Translations under genes and position numbers: made by a program | Part shown: in pieces, positions 33,485 to 41,310 of the stretch | Layout of the letters: each line of letters opens with the position of its first letter | Position numbering within the stretch: position 1 is the stretch's first letter | Notes under the pieces: model-generated | What the model was told of the DNA's origin: nothing | What the model saw: only the letters and a program-made list of their open reading frames with translations | Database searches by the model: none | Origin: JBBSHS01 sp038232515 | GTDB taxonomy: Bacteria > Actinomycetota > Acidimicrobiia > Acidimicrobiales > JAUJNH01 | Length of the DNA stretch: 41,310 nucleotides | Assembly (NCBI GenBank): GCA_038232515.1 | Contig: JBBSHS010000015.1 | Span: forward strand, 1 to 41,310 | Direction: 5' to 3'

Positions 33485-34972
33485 TCAGGGGCCGGCGGGG
33501 CCGGCGGGGCCGGCGGCGCCGGCGTCGGGCAGGGCGAGGGCCGCCTGCAGCACCTTCTTGGCGATCGGGGCGGCCACCCGCCCACCGGTGGCGGCGTCGC
33601 CCACGCCGGTCTGGTTCTCGACGATGACGGCCACCGCCACCCGTGGCGACGGGGCGGGGGCGAAGGAGACGAACCAGGCGTTGGCATGGCCGGCGGTGGT
33701 CTGGGCGGTGCCGGTCTTGCCGGCCACGGGCACGCCGTTGATGGCGGCGGCCGTGCCCGTGCCCCCGGCCACCACGCCGACCATCATGTCGCGCACCTGG
33801 GCCGCCTGTTGGGGATCCAACGGCTGCTTCCACACCTGGGGCTGGTAGGTCTCGATGACCCGGCTCTGGTCGTCGGTCACCCGGCTGAGGATGTGGGGCG
33901 TCATCTCGATGCCGCCGTTGCCGATGGCCGCCGCCACCAGGGCCATCTGGAGGGGGCTGGCGGAGACGTCCTGCTGGCCGATGGCCGAGTAGGCGAGGGC
34001 CGGCAGGTTGCGCACGAAGCTGGCCGGGCCCGGGAAATTGGACACGGCCGCCGCCGGCAGGTCGACGGGGGGCCTGGAATCAAAGCCGTAGGCCATGGCC
34101 TGGCCCGACAGCTTCTGGGCGCCGAGGTCGAGACCGACCTGGGCGAAGCCGGTGTTGCAGCTCACCTTGAGCAACTGCGGCATCTGTCCCCCGCACACCT
34201 CCCCGCCGAAGTTGGACAGCGTCTTGTTGGTCTGGGGCAGGTCGAGGCTCGACTGGGTGGGATAGGTCTTGGTGACCAGATCGGGAGCCTGCGCCACCGC
34301 GGCCGAGGCGGTGACGACCTTGAACGTCGACCCGGGGGCGTAACGTTCCCGGTAGGCGCGGGGCAGGAGCGGTTTGGCCGGGTCGTTCTGGTACTGCGCC
34401 CAGGTGTTGCGTACCTGGGCCTGGTCGTGTTGGGCCAACATGCCCGGGTCGAAGCTCGGATAGTTGTAGAGGGCGAGGATGGCCCCGGTCCGGGGGTCGA
34501 GGGCCACGACTGCGCCCTTCTGGTTGCCGAGGGCCTGCGCCGCGGCCTGCTGCACGGCGGGCTGGATGGTGAGGTTGACGTTGGCCGACCCGGGTCGGGC
34601 CTGGACGATGTCGCTGATGGACCGGATGGGCACCGTCTTTCCCTGGAGCCGGTCGTTGAACTGGCGCTCGGCGCCGTCGGTGCCGTAGGTGAAGGAGAAG
34701 AAGCCGGTGACGTCGGCGTACAGCCCCGGGTCGGCGTACTGGCGCAGGTACTTGTAGACGTCGGGCGTGGGGACGGACTGGGCCAGTACGGTGCCGTCGG
34801 CGGCGATGATCTGGCCCCGCTGCTTGGAGAAGTCGAGGACGACGGCTCGCGTGTTGCGGGGGTCGTGGGCAAGGGAACTGGCCTGTAACACCTGCAGCCG
34901 GTTGAGCTGGAGGAACAGCGCGCTGAACAGCACCATGAGGGCGATGCCGAGCAGCTTGATCTGGCGGTTCAC
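33485..34972 (-). CDS. pbpA: Class B penicillin-binding protein PbpA
   Basis: 495 residues, GTG start overlapping the rodA stop by 4 bp. Cross-links peptidoglycan with the SEDS partner upstream. N-terminal membrane helix (7-25), dimerisation region, then SxxK (Ser215, Lys218), SCN (Ser271) and KTGTAQT (Lys419). The C-terminal tail AGAAGPAGPAGP is encoded by short GGC-rich repeats (33490-33525). Length is normal. The overlap with rodA suggests coupled translation of polymerase and transpeptidase. Confidence 0.95.
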   Translation of the reverse strand: MNRQIKLLGIALMVLFSALFLQLNRLQVLQASSLAHDPRNTRAVVLDFSKQRGQIIAADGTVLAQSVPTPDVYKYLRQYADPGLYADVTGFFSFTYGTDGAERQFNDRLQGKTVPIRSISDIVQARPGSANVNLTIQPAVQQAAAQALGNQKGAVVALDPRTGAILALYNYPSFDPGMLAQHDQAQVRNTWAQYQNDPAKPLLPRAYRERYAPGSTFKVVTASAAVAQAPDLVTKTYPTQSSLDLPQTNKTLSNFGGEVCGGQMPQLLKVSCNTGFAQVGLDLGAQKLSGQAMAYGFDSRPPVDLPAAAVSNFPGPASFVRNLPALAYSAIGQQDVSASPLQMALVAAAIGNGGIEMTPHILSRVTDDQSRVIETYQPQVWKQPLDPQQAAQVRDMMVGVVAGGTGTAAAINGVPVAGKTGTAQTTAGHANAWFVSFAPAPSPRVAVAVIVENQTGVGDAATGGRVAAPIAKKVLQAALALPDAGAAGPAGPAGP

Positions 34973-36360
34973 GACGGCCGGCCCCGGCCTCGACCGGCCG
35001 GCTCCAGGTCGCTGGCGCCGACCTCTTCGTCGCTGGCCACCTCGTCGCTGATGCGCAGGAGCAGGGCCAGGAGCACGTAGTTGGCGACCAGCGACGACCC
35101 GCCGTAGCTCACGAACGGCAGGGTGATGCCGGTGAGCGGGACGAGCCGGGTGACGCCGCCGATGATGATGAAGGCCTGCAGGCCGATGATGGCGGTGAGG
35201 CCGGTGGCCAGCAGCTTGTCGAACTCCCGCTCCGCCTTGAGGGCGATACGCAGGCCCGAGCCGACCATGACCAGAAAGGCGACGAGGACGGCGGTGGTGC
35301 CGACCAGGCCGAGCTCTTCGCCGATGGCGGCGAAGATGAAGTCGGTCGACACGGCCGGGATGCGGGTGGGTGAGCCGAGCCCGATGCCGTCACCCACCAC
35401 ACCTCCCGACCCGAACGCGAACATGGACTGGACGATCTGGTAGCCCTTGCCCTGGGCGTCCTTCCAGGGGTCGAGCCAGATCTGCACCCGCACGGTGACG
35501 TGGGCGAACGCCGTGTAGGTGTAATAGGCGCCGGCCAGGAACATCCCGGTCCCGGCCACCAGATAGGTGGTGAGCCCGGTCGTCACCCAGAGCATGCTCA
35601 CGAACAGCCCGAACAGCAGGAGCGAGGAGCCGAGGTCCTTCTCGGCGATGATCACCAGCATGGCGAAGCCCCACGCCAACAGGATCGGGCCGAGGACCCG
35701 CAGGCGGATCTGGGGCACGTGCACCGAACCGATGCGCCGTCTGGACGAAAGCAGCTCGCGCCGCTCCACCAGGTAGGAGGCGAAGAACACGGCCAAGGCG
35801 AGCTTGGCGAACTCGCCCGGCTGGATGGAGAACGGCCCGAGGCGCAGCCAGATGCGGTTGCCGTTGATGTTGGCCCCGATGCCGGGCACCAGAGGGGTGA
35901 GCAGCAGGCCGAGGCCGACGAGGGCGAAGGTGTAGCGGTAACGCTCCAGGTCCCTCACCCGGCGCACGACCACGAGGGTCCCGACGAAGCCGATCACCCC
36001 CGCCGCCGACCACATGGCCTGCAACCCGGCCAGGTGGCTGTTGAGCCGGGTGATGAAGACGTAGCCGACGCCGTTGAGTGCGAAGCCGACGGGCAGCAGG
36101 ACCGGGTCGGCGCGGGGCGCAAAGCGGCGCAGAGCCAGATGGGCCACGACGGCGAGGCCGATCATGACGCCGAGGACGGGCCCGACGTCGCCGGGAAGGT
36201 GAGCGGTCTTGCCCAGCGCGGCCAGGACGTAGAGAGCGACGATGACCACGGCGGCGAGGGCCAGGAGGCCGAGCTCGGTCCGGCGCCTAGGCGGCGACAC
36301 GGCGACGGCCGTCCCCGGGCTGAGCCGGCGGCGTCGACGGGTGGAGGAGGCGATGGCCAC
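34969..36360 (-). CDS. rodA: SEDS peptidoglycan polymerase RodA/FtsW family
   Basis: 463 residues with about ten membrane helices. Polymerises lipid II during elongation or division. Diagnostic segments are IQPGEFAKLALAVFFASYLV, AEKDLGSSLLLFGLF (with the catalytic Asp after Glu-Lys) and VTRLVPLTGITLPFVSYGGS. Basic N-terminus MAIASSTRRRRR stays in the cytoplasm. Begins 70 bp after pstP ends. Its pairing with PbpA is standard for this block. Confidence 0.95.
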   Translation of the reverse strand: MAIASSTRRRRRLSPGTAVAVSPPRRRTELGLLALAAVVIVALYVLAALGKTAHLPGDVGPVLGVMIGLAVVAHLALRRFAPRADPVLLPVGFALNGVGYVFITRLNSHLAGLQAMWSAAGVIGFVGTLVVVRRVRDLERYRYTFALVGLGLLLTPLVPGIGANINGNRIWLRLGPFSIQPGEFAKLALAVFFASYLVERRELLSSRRRIGSVHVPQIRLRVLGPILLAWGFAMLVIIAEKDLGSSLLLFGLFVSMLWVTTGLTTYLVAGTGMFLAGAYYTYTAFAHVTVRVQIWLDPWKDAQGKGYQIVQSMFAFGSGGVVGDGIGLGSPTRIPAVSTDFIFAAIGEELGLVGTTAVLVAFLVMVGSGLRIALKAEREFDKLLATGLTAIIGLQAFIIIGGVTRLVPLTGITLPFVSYGGSSLVANYVLLALLLRISDEVASDEEVGASDLEPAGRGRGRPS

Positions 36361-36430
36361 GTTCAGCCGTCGTCCTGCCCCGGGGCCCGACGCCGCGCCG
36401 CGCTGGTCATCCGATCAGTGTCGGCCACTC

Positions 36431-37903
36431 TCAACCCCCCGGCAGAGGAGCCGCGGTGGTGCGAGCGGTTGTCGACGCCGTGCTCCCCGGGGCGATGGTG
36501 GCGCCAGGGGCCAAGGTCACGATGCTGCCACCGTTGGCGCCGAGGCGGCCCTGTCTGGCGGCTTCGACGCCGAGGCTGGTGACATAGACCTGGGCCGCCG
36601 TCCTCGACGTGAAAGCCTTGCCGTTGGCCAGGGAGCGCAGAGCCGATGGCGGCACCTGGGCCCGCTGCAGCGGCGTGGCCTCGACCTGGCTCGAGCCCAT
36701 CCACAAGAAGCCACCCGGGCGGCCCTTGTAGATGGCCACGACGTCGTCGCCGTTGATGCCCACGAAATAGCTGTGGCTCCCATAGTACGCGACGGCCCCG
36801 AAACCGGCGGCCACGACGGCGACCAGGGCGGCCAGGAACAGCACCACGCGCCAGGTGAAGCGCCGATGATGGGCGGTGCCGGTGACCGCCGGGCCGACGG
36901 TTCCCGGTGGTGACGGTCGTGCGCCGTCCGACGCCGGTACGGCGGTGCCGGCGGCGGACGTGAGCCGGCCGACGGCGGGCGCCCCCGTCGCCGTGGCCCC
37001 GAGGTTGGGTGTCCATCGGTGTCGGCCGGACGTGACGGCCGTGGGCGCGGAGCGGTCGCCGGTACCGGCGCCGGTGGCCATGAGGTTGCGGGACGAGACG
37101 ATGGTGGTCGGTTCGTCAACGAGGGCAGCGGATGCCTCCTCGGCCCGGCCCCCGTCGTCCACCACGTCGATGACCACCACGGTGACGTTGTCCCGGCCGC
37201 CGGCCGAGATGGCCGCGTCGACCAGCTCGTCGGCCGCGTCCTGCAGGTGGGGAGAGCTGCGCAGGATCTCGGTGATGCGCCGGTCTCCCAGCTCATCCCA
37301 CAGCCCGTCCGAGCACAGCAGCAGCCGATCGCCGACGTAGGGGACGACGTCGGACACGTCGACGGCGACCTCGGGCCCGATGCCGACTGCACGCGTCAGG
37401 GTGCTGCGCTTGGGGTGGCCGCTGGCGTCTTCGGCCCTCAGCTGGCCCGTGCGGACCATCTCCTGCACCCAGCTGTGGTCGGTCGTGAGCATGGACAGCT
37501 CGCCGTCGCGCAGGAGGTAGGCGCGGCTGTCGCCGACGTTGGCCACCGCCAACGTCTCGTCGGTCCGGCCGCCCGACCCTGACTGGCGCACCAGAGCGAC
37601 GGCCGTGAGGGTGGTACCCATGCCGGCCAGCTCGTCGTCCTCTCGGGCCTTGCGCCACACCGCCGAGTTGGCCTGACGCACGGCGCCCCCCAGGGCCTCG
37701 CCGGTGGCCCCGTCCTCGCCGGAGGCCTTTCCGAAGGCCGATCGCAGCGCATCGACCGCCACCGTGGCCGCCACCTCGCCGGCGACGTGGCCCCCCATGC
37801 CGTCGGCCACTGCGTACAGGGTGTCGGACAACAGGAACCGGTCCTGATTGCTGACACGGACATGGCCGGTATCAGTGGCGCCGGCCGCTTGCAACCTGGT
37901 CAC
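36431..37903 (-). CDS. pstP: PP2C-type serine/threonine phosphatase PstP
   Basis: 490 residues. Reverses PknB phosphorylation. Starting from GTG at 37903 gives ATDTGHVRVSNQD, then ADGMGGHVAGEVAA (metal Asp34), GDSRAYLLRDGELSMLTTDH, LLLCSDGLWDEL and GGRDNVTVVVIDV, all PP2C metal-site motifs. A long Thr/Pro/Gly linker, one membrane helix (WRVVLFLAALVAVVAAGFGA) and an extracytoplasmic domain of about 110 residues follow. An in-frame upstream start at 37930 would run into the 9-bp repeat region. Confidence 0.95.
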   Translation of the reverse strand: MTRLQAAGATDTGHVRVSNQDRFLLSDTLYAVADGMGGHVAGEVAATVAVDALRSAFGKASGEDGATGEALGGAVRQANSAVWRKAREDDELAGMGTTLTAVALVRQSGSGGRTDETLAVANVGDSRAYLLRDGELSMLTTDHSWVQEMVRTGQLRAEDASGHPKRSTLTRAVGIGPEVAVDVSDVVPYVGDRLLLCSDGLWDELGDRRITEILRSSPHLQDAADELVDAAISAGGRDNVTVVVIDVVDDGGRAEEASAALVDEPTTIVSSRNLMATGAGTGDRSAPTAVTSGRHRWTPNLGATATGAPAVGRLTSAAGTAVPASDGARPSPPGTVGPAVTGTAHHRRFTWRVVLFLAALVAVVAAGFGAVAYYGSHSYFVGINGDDVVAIYKGRPGGFLWMGSSQVEATPLQRAQVPPSALRSLANGKAFTSRTAAQVYVTSLGVEAARQGRLGANGGSIVTLAPGATIAPGSTASTTARTTAAPLPGG

Positions 37904-37906
37904 GAT

Positions 37907-37968
37907 CCCGACCCGTCCGACCCGTCGCACCCGTCCGACCCGTCCCTACCGTCGCACCCGTCGGAGAC
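37907..37968. repeat. Short 9-10 bp repeats between fhaB and pstP
   Basis: GACCCGTCC and GCACCCGTC-type nonamers recur seven times in about 60 bp. The region lies in the 130-bp gap before pstP, on the side where its RBS should be. Read in one plus-strand frame it gives alternating Ser/Pro/Asp, which is not a gene. Possibly a slippage-prone leader of pstP. Confidence 0.7.
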
Positions 37969-38033
37969 CCTGCAGGCCGATGGATCTCCCGGACGGCGCC
38001 GGCCCGACCCGGCCATGAGGGCCGGCGAGGAGG

Positions 38034-38510
38034 TCACGAGCCCACCTCGAGCACGACGACGGGGCCGATGCCCAGCCGGTCGCCGGCCTGGACCGGCCTG
38101 GCGGCACTGATGCGCTCCCGGTTGACGAACGTGCCGTTGCGGCTGCCCACGTCCTCGACCAGCATCTGGGCGCCCTGGCGGACGAGGCGGGCGTGCAGCG
38201 AGCTGACCGTGGGCTCGGCCAGCGGGATACCGCAGCTGGGCGCCCGGCCAACCGTCACCTGGTCGGTGACGCGCCACGACGAGCCCCGCAAGGCAGGAGG
38301 CTCGACCACCGTCACCTGGTTGGCCGGACCCGTCATAGATGCCGGGGCGGCCGCCATCGCACGTGCCGGGTTGGGAGCGGCCACGGCCGACGCCACCACC
38401 AGCTTGGGAGGGTGCAGCTCCGTCCAGACCGCCCGGAGCACCCGGGCGAAGAACAGGTAAAGCACCAGGACCACGAGGAGCTGGAGGGCTCGTAGGAGGT
38501 TCTCGGGCAT
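38034..38510 (-). CDS. fhaB: FHA-domain membrane protein FhaB
   Basis: 158 residues. N-terminal membrane helix (LLRALQLLVVLVLYLFFARV), a linker, then an FHA domain (about 80-158) with VGRAPSCGIPLAEPTVSSLH, VEDVGSRNGTFVN and a final V-L-E-V-G. GRxxxxxI, SxxH and NGT are the phosphothreonine-binding motifs. FhaB recruits phosphorylated division proteins; in mycobacteria it is a PknA/PknB target. Second gene of the operon, 17 bp from fhaA. Confidence 0.95.
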   Translation of the reverse strand: MPENLLRALQLLVVLVLYLFFARVLRAVWTELHPPKLVVASAVAAPNPARAMAAAPASMTGPANQVTVVEPPALRGSSWRVTDQVTVGRAPSCGIPLAEPTVSSLHARLVRQGAQMLVEDVGSRNGTFVNRERISAARPVQAGDRLGIGPVVVLEVGS

Positions 38511-38527
38511 CGCCGGCGGTCCTCGGC

Positions 38528-39181
38528 CTACGCCGACTCGAAGCGGAGCCCGACCGCTCCGATCGAGAGCTCGTCGCCGTCGTCGAGACGCCCGCGGACG
38601 AGACCGCGGCCGTTGACCTTCGTCCCGTTACGGCTGCCGAGGTCGACGACCTCGAACCCGTCGTCGACCCGGCGGACCTCGGCGTGGCGCCGACTCACCG
38701 TGGCATCTACCAGCACCACGTCACAATCGTCGAGCCGGCCCAGCGTGACGGGATCGTCGCCCAGTCGCACCCGTTCACCGGTCGGCAGCACGAGGGAACC
38801 GACCGCCCCAGCGGGATCGGACACCACGTGAGCGGCCAGGTCGAAGGTCCCCGGCGACAGGGAGGGGTTCTCGATGAGGTTCACCTCGACCGGGCCCAGA
38901 AACCGGTAGCCCTCGTCCTTGGCCTCGATGCGGGCTGCCTCTGCCAGCTCAGAGGTCAGGGAATCGGCGAATGAGGCGAAGCGCTCCATGTCGGCCGGAC
39001 TGAGCGTGAACGAGAAGTGGTTGGGAGCGACGATGCCCCGGGCACTGACCCTGCGTTGACGGTCGATCTCGCGGGCCAGCCGCCGGCCCAGTTCCACGGG
39101 CTCGAGCCCGCTACGGAAGGCCTTGGCGAACATGCCCTCGAAGACCCGCTCGAGCCGGCGCTCGAAGCCCTGGAGTCCCAT
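38528..39181 (-). CDS. fhaA: FHA-domain protein FhaA with DUF3662
   Basis: 217 residues, shorter than mycobacterial FhaA because the long disordered middle is absent. N-terminal DUF3662 domain (MGLQGFERRLERVFEGMFAK, VELGRRLAREIDRQR) and C-terminal FHA domain with TLGRLDDCDVVLVDATVSRR, VVDLGSRNGTKVNG. Binds phosphorylated MviN and kinases in mycobacteria (established there). First gene of the block; its start lies 78 bp from the divergent tRNA-Leu. Confidence 0.95.
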   Translation of the reverse strand: MGLQGFERRLERVFEGMFAKAFRSGLEPVELGRRLAREIDRQRRVSARGIVAPNHFSFTLSPADMERFASFADSLTSELAEAARIEAKDEGYRFLGPVEVNLIENPSLSPGTFDLAAHVVSDPAGAVGSLVLPTGERVRLGDDPVTLGRLDDCDVVLVDATVSRRHAEVRRVDDGFEVVDLGSRNGTKVNGRGLVRGRLDDGDELSIGAVGLRFESA

Positions 39182-39236
39182 CCCCCCGGGATCGTAGTTG
39201 TGCCCGGAACGTCGGCGGTGGCCGCAACGCCCCGGC

Positions 39237-39242
39237 TACACT
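39237..39242 (+). promoter_or_regulatory. Possible -10 box of tRNA-Leu
   Basis: TACACT is placed 16 bp before the mature tRNA 5' end, a normal distance for a tRNA promoter. No good -35 element is found 17 bp further up. Confidence 0.4.
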
Positions 39243-39258
39243 GCCCGTGCGCGAACTC

Positions 39259-39345
39259 GGGCGAGTGGCGGAATAGGCAGACGCGCTGGCTTCAGGTGCC
39301 AGTGATCGAAAGGTCGTGGGGGTTCAAGTCCCCCCTCGCCCACCA
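39259..39345 (+). tRNA. tRNA-Leu (anticodon CAG)
   Basis: Acceptor GGGCGAG pairs with CTCGCCC. The anticodon arm CTGGC-TTCAGGT-GCCAG gives CAG. A long variable arm (TGATCGAAAGGTCG) and T-arm GGGGGTTCAAGTCCCCC are typical of a class II tRNA. CCA is encoded. Same gene neighbourhood (beside fhaA) as in mycobacteria. Confidence 0.96.
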
Positions 39346-39439
39346 CCACTCACTCGGGCGTAGCCCACATCCCCGTCGTCGGTGTGACCTCGCACCCAGG
39401 GTTCGCACGGGACAGCGGACCGCGGTGCGTGATGTCTGC

Positions 39440-39581
39440 GTCCGAGATCGGCCAACTTGCCCAGCAGGCCGTGCAGCGCCGCTTGGTCGACCATGTCACC
39501 TCGTAAGAGGGTCGTGCCGTCGCTCTCGTTGATGACGGTCAGGCCGTCGAACCAGGGCCACTGGACGTTGCCGATCGAGAC
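39440..39581 (-). pseudogene. Fragment of a small conserved protein
   Basis: Minus-strand reading after a TAG at 39582-39584 is NVQWPWFDGLTVINESDGTT followed by LLRGDMVDQAALHGLLGKLA and DLGRR. WF-x-GL and VDQAALHGLLxKVRDLG are the hallmark of a small family common in bacteria, about 65-70 residues long. The N-terminal strand and start codon are missing, and the frame runs on toward the tRNA without the normal ending. A broken fragment; function unknown. Confidence 0.6.
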
Positions 39582-39628
39582 CTACATGCCTGTAAATTCT
39601 GGCTCACCCACAACCAAGTCCCGAGCAT

Positions 39629-40177
39629 TCAAGCCTGCGAAAGACACCAGCCACCTACGAGCTGATTCGACGTCGCAACCATCAGGCTGCACCGTCCAGG
39701 ACGAACCGGGCCCGCTCGACCCGCAACATGTGGAACGGCGTGCAAGGTCACCCCGTGGGCGGTGGCGGCATTGGGAATCTTGATCCGCTTGCGACCATCG
39801 CTGATGCGCTCGTGCGTCACGACGGTGTGGCCGCCCGCATGCGCCTGCGCGACCAGGAACGAGTCGGCGGCGTCTGCGAACTCGGCCTTGCCGGCGGGGT
39901 CGTAGTCAGGGGAGTCGTTCGCCCAACGGTTCACCGCGGCGACGGCCCGCACGTCGTCAGCGGTCAAGGGGAGGAAGAAGGCGCGGCGGGCACGAGCCCA
40001 ATCGCTGAGATCGTCGCTTCGCTCGATCAGTTCGTCGTAGACACGCTCAACGCTGTGCACCGTGCCGGACGCGTTGGCGGTGTCGAGCCACTCCCAGAAC
40101 GCCGGGCAGAAGTCGAACCCGTAGTGGTTGTTCTTCGCGGCGATGAACACGTTGGCGTCGAGCAAGTACGCCATCAC
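39629..40177 (-). CDS. DUF4411 PIN-like protein, C-terminus frameshifted
   Basis: 182 residues as encoded. YLLDANVFIAAKNNHYGFDF carries the first acid (Asp7) of the PIN-like fold, followed by VYDELIERSDDLSDWA and ADSFLVAQAHAGGHTVVTHE, the other acidic segments of DUF4411. After GVT (near 39747) the present frame continues abnormally; shifting one base gives CTPFHMLRVERARFVLDGAA and a stop at 39682, which is the usual DUF4411 ending. The protein may still fold but has an altered tail. ATGA overlap with the ImmA/IrrE gene upstream is typical for this pair, which behaves as a toxin-antitoxin-like or stress module by context. Confidence 0.82.
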   Translation of the reverse strand: MMAYLLDANVFIAAKNNHYGFDFCPAFWEWLDTANASGTVHSVERVYDELIERSDDLSDWARARRAFFLPLTADDVRAVAAVNRWANDSPDYDPAGKAEFADAADSFLVAQAHAGGHTVVTHERISDGRKRIKIPNAATAHGVTLHAVPHVAGRAGPVRPGRCSLMVATSNQLVGGWCLSQA

Positions 40178-40917
40178 GTCACTCCGAGGCGTTCCGCCAG
40201 GCGATCGAAGGTCACGGCCTTCTTCAACCCGAGCAAATGGAACGCCTCGGGGTAGGACGTCTGCCCCTCCAAGGCGCTGGCCACGAGCGCGCGCGCGAAC
40301 CGCTTGCCGATCTGCACGGGCTTGGTGTTGTAGTAGTTGCCGCCGCTACCCAGTTCGAGCATGTGGGCGGCCACGCGAGCGCGTTCGTGCCCCAGCTCGT
40401 CGAGGTACTCGTCCCAGGTGAGGGCGCCCGCCTCGCGGACCCGACCGAGGATGACCTGGGTGCTCACGCGGAAGTGTCCTGCGAGGGTCTGGAGCTGCGG
40501 GTGCAGGTCGCCCATCGGGTCGAACCGCATGCGGAACTGGGCCATCGGGACCAGGAACTCGGCGGCGACCTCGTTGCACCAACGCTCCACCGGGTTCGTC
40601 CGAGTAGACCGCGGATCGAGGTCGGACAAGGCCGTCTCGCCGAGCCACAGGTGGGCGAGCTCGTGTGCGAGCGTGAAGACCTGCGCCGCCTTGCTGTCGG
40701 CACCGTTGACGAACACGACTGCGGCGTAGGGGTCGGCGAGCGCGAAGCCGCGGAACTCCTGCGGGTCGAGCTTGCGATGCGTGTCGGAGCCGACGATCCC
40801 GCTGATCATCACCAGAACCCCTGCCGTGTCGGCGTGCTCCCGCAGCCACGTCAGGGCCGCGTCCGAACTGCCGCAGCCGGCTCGAGTCTCCGTCGTCCAC
40901 TCAAGCAGCGGCCGCAT
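40174..40917 (-). CDS. ImmA/IrrE-type metallopeptidase, N-terminally truncated
   Basis: 247 residues. HELAHLWLGE (His85, Glu86, His89) is the zinc site, with the third ligand in RWCNEVAAEFLVP. Homologues next to DUF4411 genes usually have an XRE helix-turn-helix of about 70-80 residues plus a linker in front of LLEWT; here the gene starts right at MRPLLEWTTE and the HTH is absent. Between it and the inositol monophosphatase there are only 64 bp. So the 5' part was probably lost at a recombination junction. Without HTH, DNA-binding control of the pair is unlikely. Confidence 0.85.
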   Translation of the reverse strand: MRPLLEWTTETRAGCGSSDAALTWLREHADTAGVLVMISGIVGSDTHRKLDPQEFRGFALADPYAAVVFVNGADSKAAQVFTLAHELAHLWLGETALSDLDPRSTRTNPVERWCNEVAAEFLVPMAQFRMRFDPMGDLHPQLQTLAGHFRVSTQVILGRVREAGALTWDEYLDELGHERARVAAHMLELGSGGNYYNTKPVQIGKRFARALVASALEGQTSYPEAFHLLGLKKAVTFDRLAERLGVT

Positions 40918-40981
40918 CTGATCGGCGGCACCGTCGACCGCGTCACCGACCCGCGCTGTGCCGACGAACCCGAGCGGCGGC

Positions 40982-41310
40982 TCAGGCGGCCGCCAGCGTC
41001 GCTGCGACCTCGGTGCCCAATTCGGAGTTGGTGGCCACCACGGTGCCCTCCTCCCACAGGTTCTCGTCGCCCTCCAGGCGGCCGGCCCGACCGCCGGCCT
41101 CGCGGACCAGGAGCACGCCGGCCGCGTAGTCCCAGGGCTTGATGCCGTACTCCCAATAGCCGTCCAGCCGCCCGCAGGCGACGTAGGCCAGATCCAGCGA
41201 CGCCACCCCCATGCGGCGCAGGCCCGCGACCTTGTCGGCCATCTTCTCGTACTGCCGCGGGAAGCTCTGCCGGCCCTTCCAGCCCTGCACGGGCAGCCCG
41301 CAGCCGATCA
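40982..41310 (-). CDS. Inositol monophosphatase family protein, C-terminal part
   Basis: Runs off the right edge, so the 5' part is missing from the window. GVASLDLAYVACGRLDGYWE and KPWDYAAGVLLVREAGGRAG carry the second metal/substrate motif (WDxAAG...EAGG) of IMPase/FIG enzymes. The catalytic DPLDGTxN motif would be upstream, outside the window. Likely dephosphorylates inositol 1-phosphate or a related sugar phosphate. Confidence 0.92.
   Translation of the reverse strand, partial: IGCGLPVQGWKGRQSFPRQYEKMADKVAGLRRMGVASLDLAYVACGRLDGYWEYGIKPWDYAAGVLLVREAGGRAGRLEGDENLWEEGTVVATNSELGTEVAATLAAA

Overview
The window is very GC-rich, has 3-letter coding periodicity almost throughout, and carries the conserved actinobacterial block fhaA-fhaB-pstP-rodA-pbpA-pknB with crgA, a DUF881 gene and pabA/trpG beside it, the same order as Mycobacterium tuberculosis Rv0011c-Rv0020c but without pknA. 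It therefore comes from an actinobacterium. The style (single PASTA kinase, D-heptose-type glycan genes, compact GC-rich intergenic DNA) fits an acidimicrobial or related lineage, but that placement is inference.

Layout. 1-7.3 kb: a GC-rich minisatellite, a class A penicillin-binding protein, then a 1,435-residue secreted LPxTG protein built from 13 tandem Asn/Thr/Gly-rich repeats, with its own sigma70-like promoter, strong RBS and terminator hairpin. 7.3-9.2 kb: a conserved actinobacterial-type hypothetical and a membrane-anchored HNH-like protein. 9.4-14.8 kb: a decay and integration zone. A glutamine-synthetase-like gene fused by deletion to an amidohydrolase remnant is followed by tRNA-Ala(TGC). 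The tRNA has a partial 3' copy 1.56 kb away. Between them lie an integrase tail, an 84-bp copy of the glutamine-synthetase gene, a sigma-factor tail and a broken VapBC-like pair. A DNA methyltransferase with an unrecognised C-terminal domain abuts the partial tRNA. 15-16.8 kb: purU and a frameshifted GT2 gene on the minus strand. 17-25.7 kb: a tightly overlapping eight-gene operon (carbamoyltransferase, GT2-HAD fusion, GT9, GT-B, GT4, sedoheptulose-7-P isomerase type SIS, SDR, GT9), probably making a carbamoylated heptose-containing surface glycan. 25.8-29.3 kb: small genes, a 1-Cys peroxiredoxin and a thiolase. 29.4-39.2 kb: the growth and division block. 39.2-41.3 kb: tRNA-Leu(CAG), a truncated ImmA/IrrE peptidase with a frameshifted DUF4411 PIN-like gene, and the end of an inositol monophosphatase.

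How it fits together. Much of the window concerns the cell envelope: two penicillin-binding proteins, a SEDS polymerase, PASTA kinase and phosphatase, two FHA proteins, CrgA, a sortase-anchored repeat protein and a glycan operon. Frameshifts are concentrated in accessory genes near the tRNAs and junctions, while all core genes are intact, so gene decay is more likely than general sequence error. The candidates most worth attention are the LPxTG repeat protein, the heptose/carbamoyl operon with its GT2-HAD fusion, and the chimeric tRNA-Ala island.
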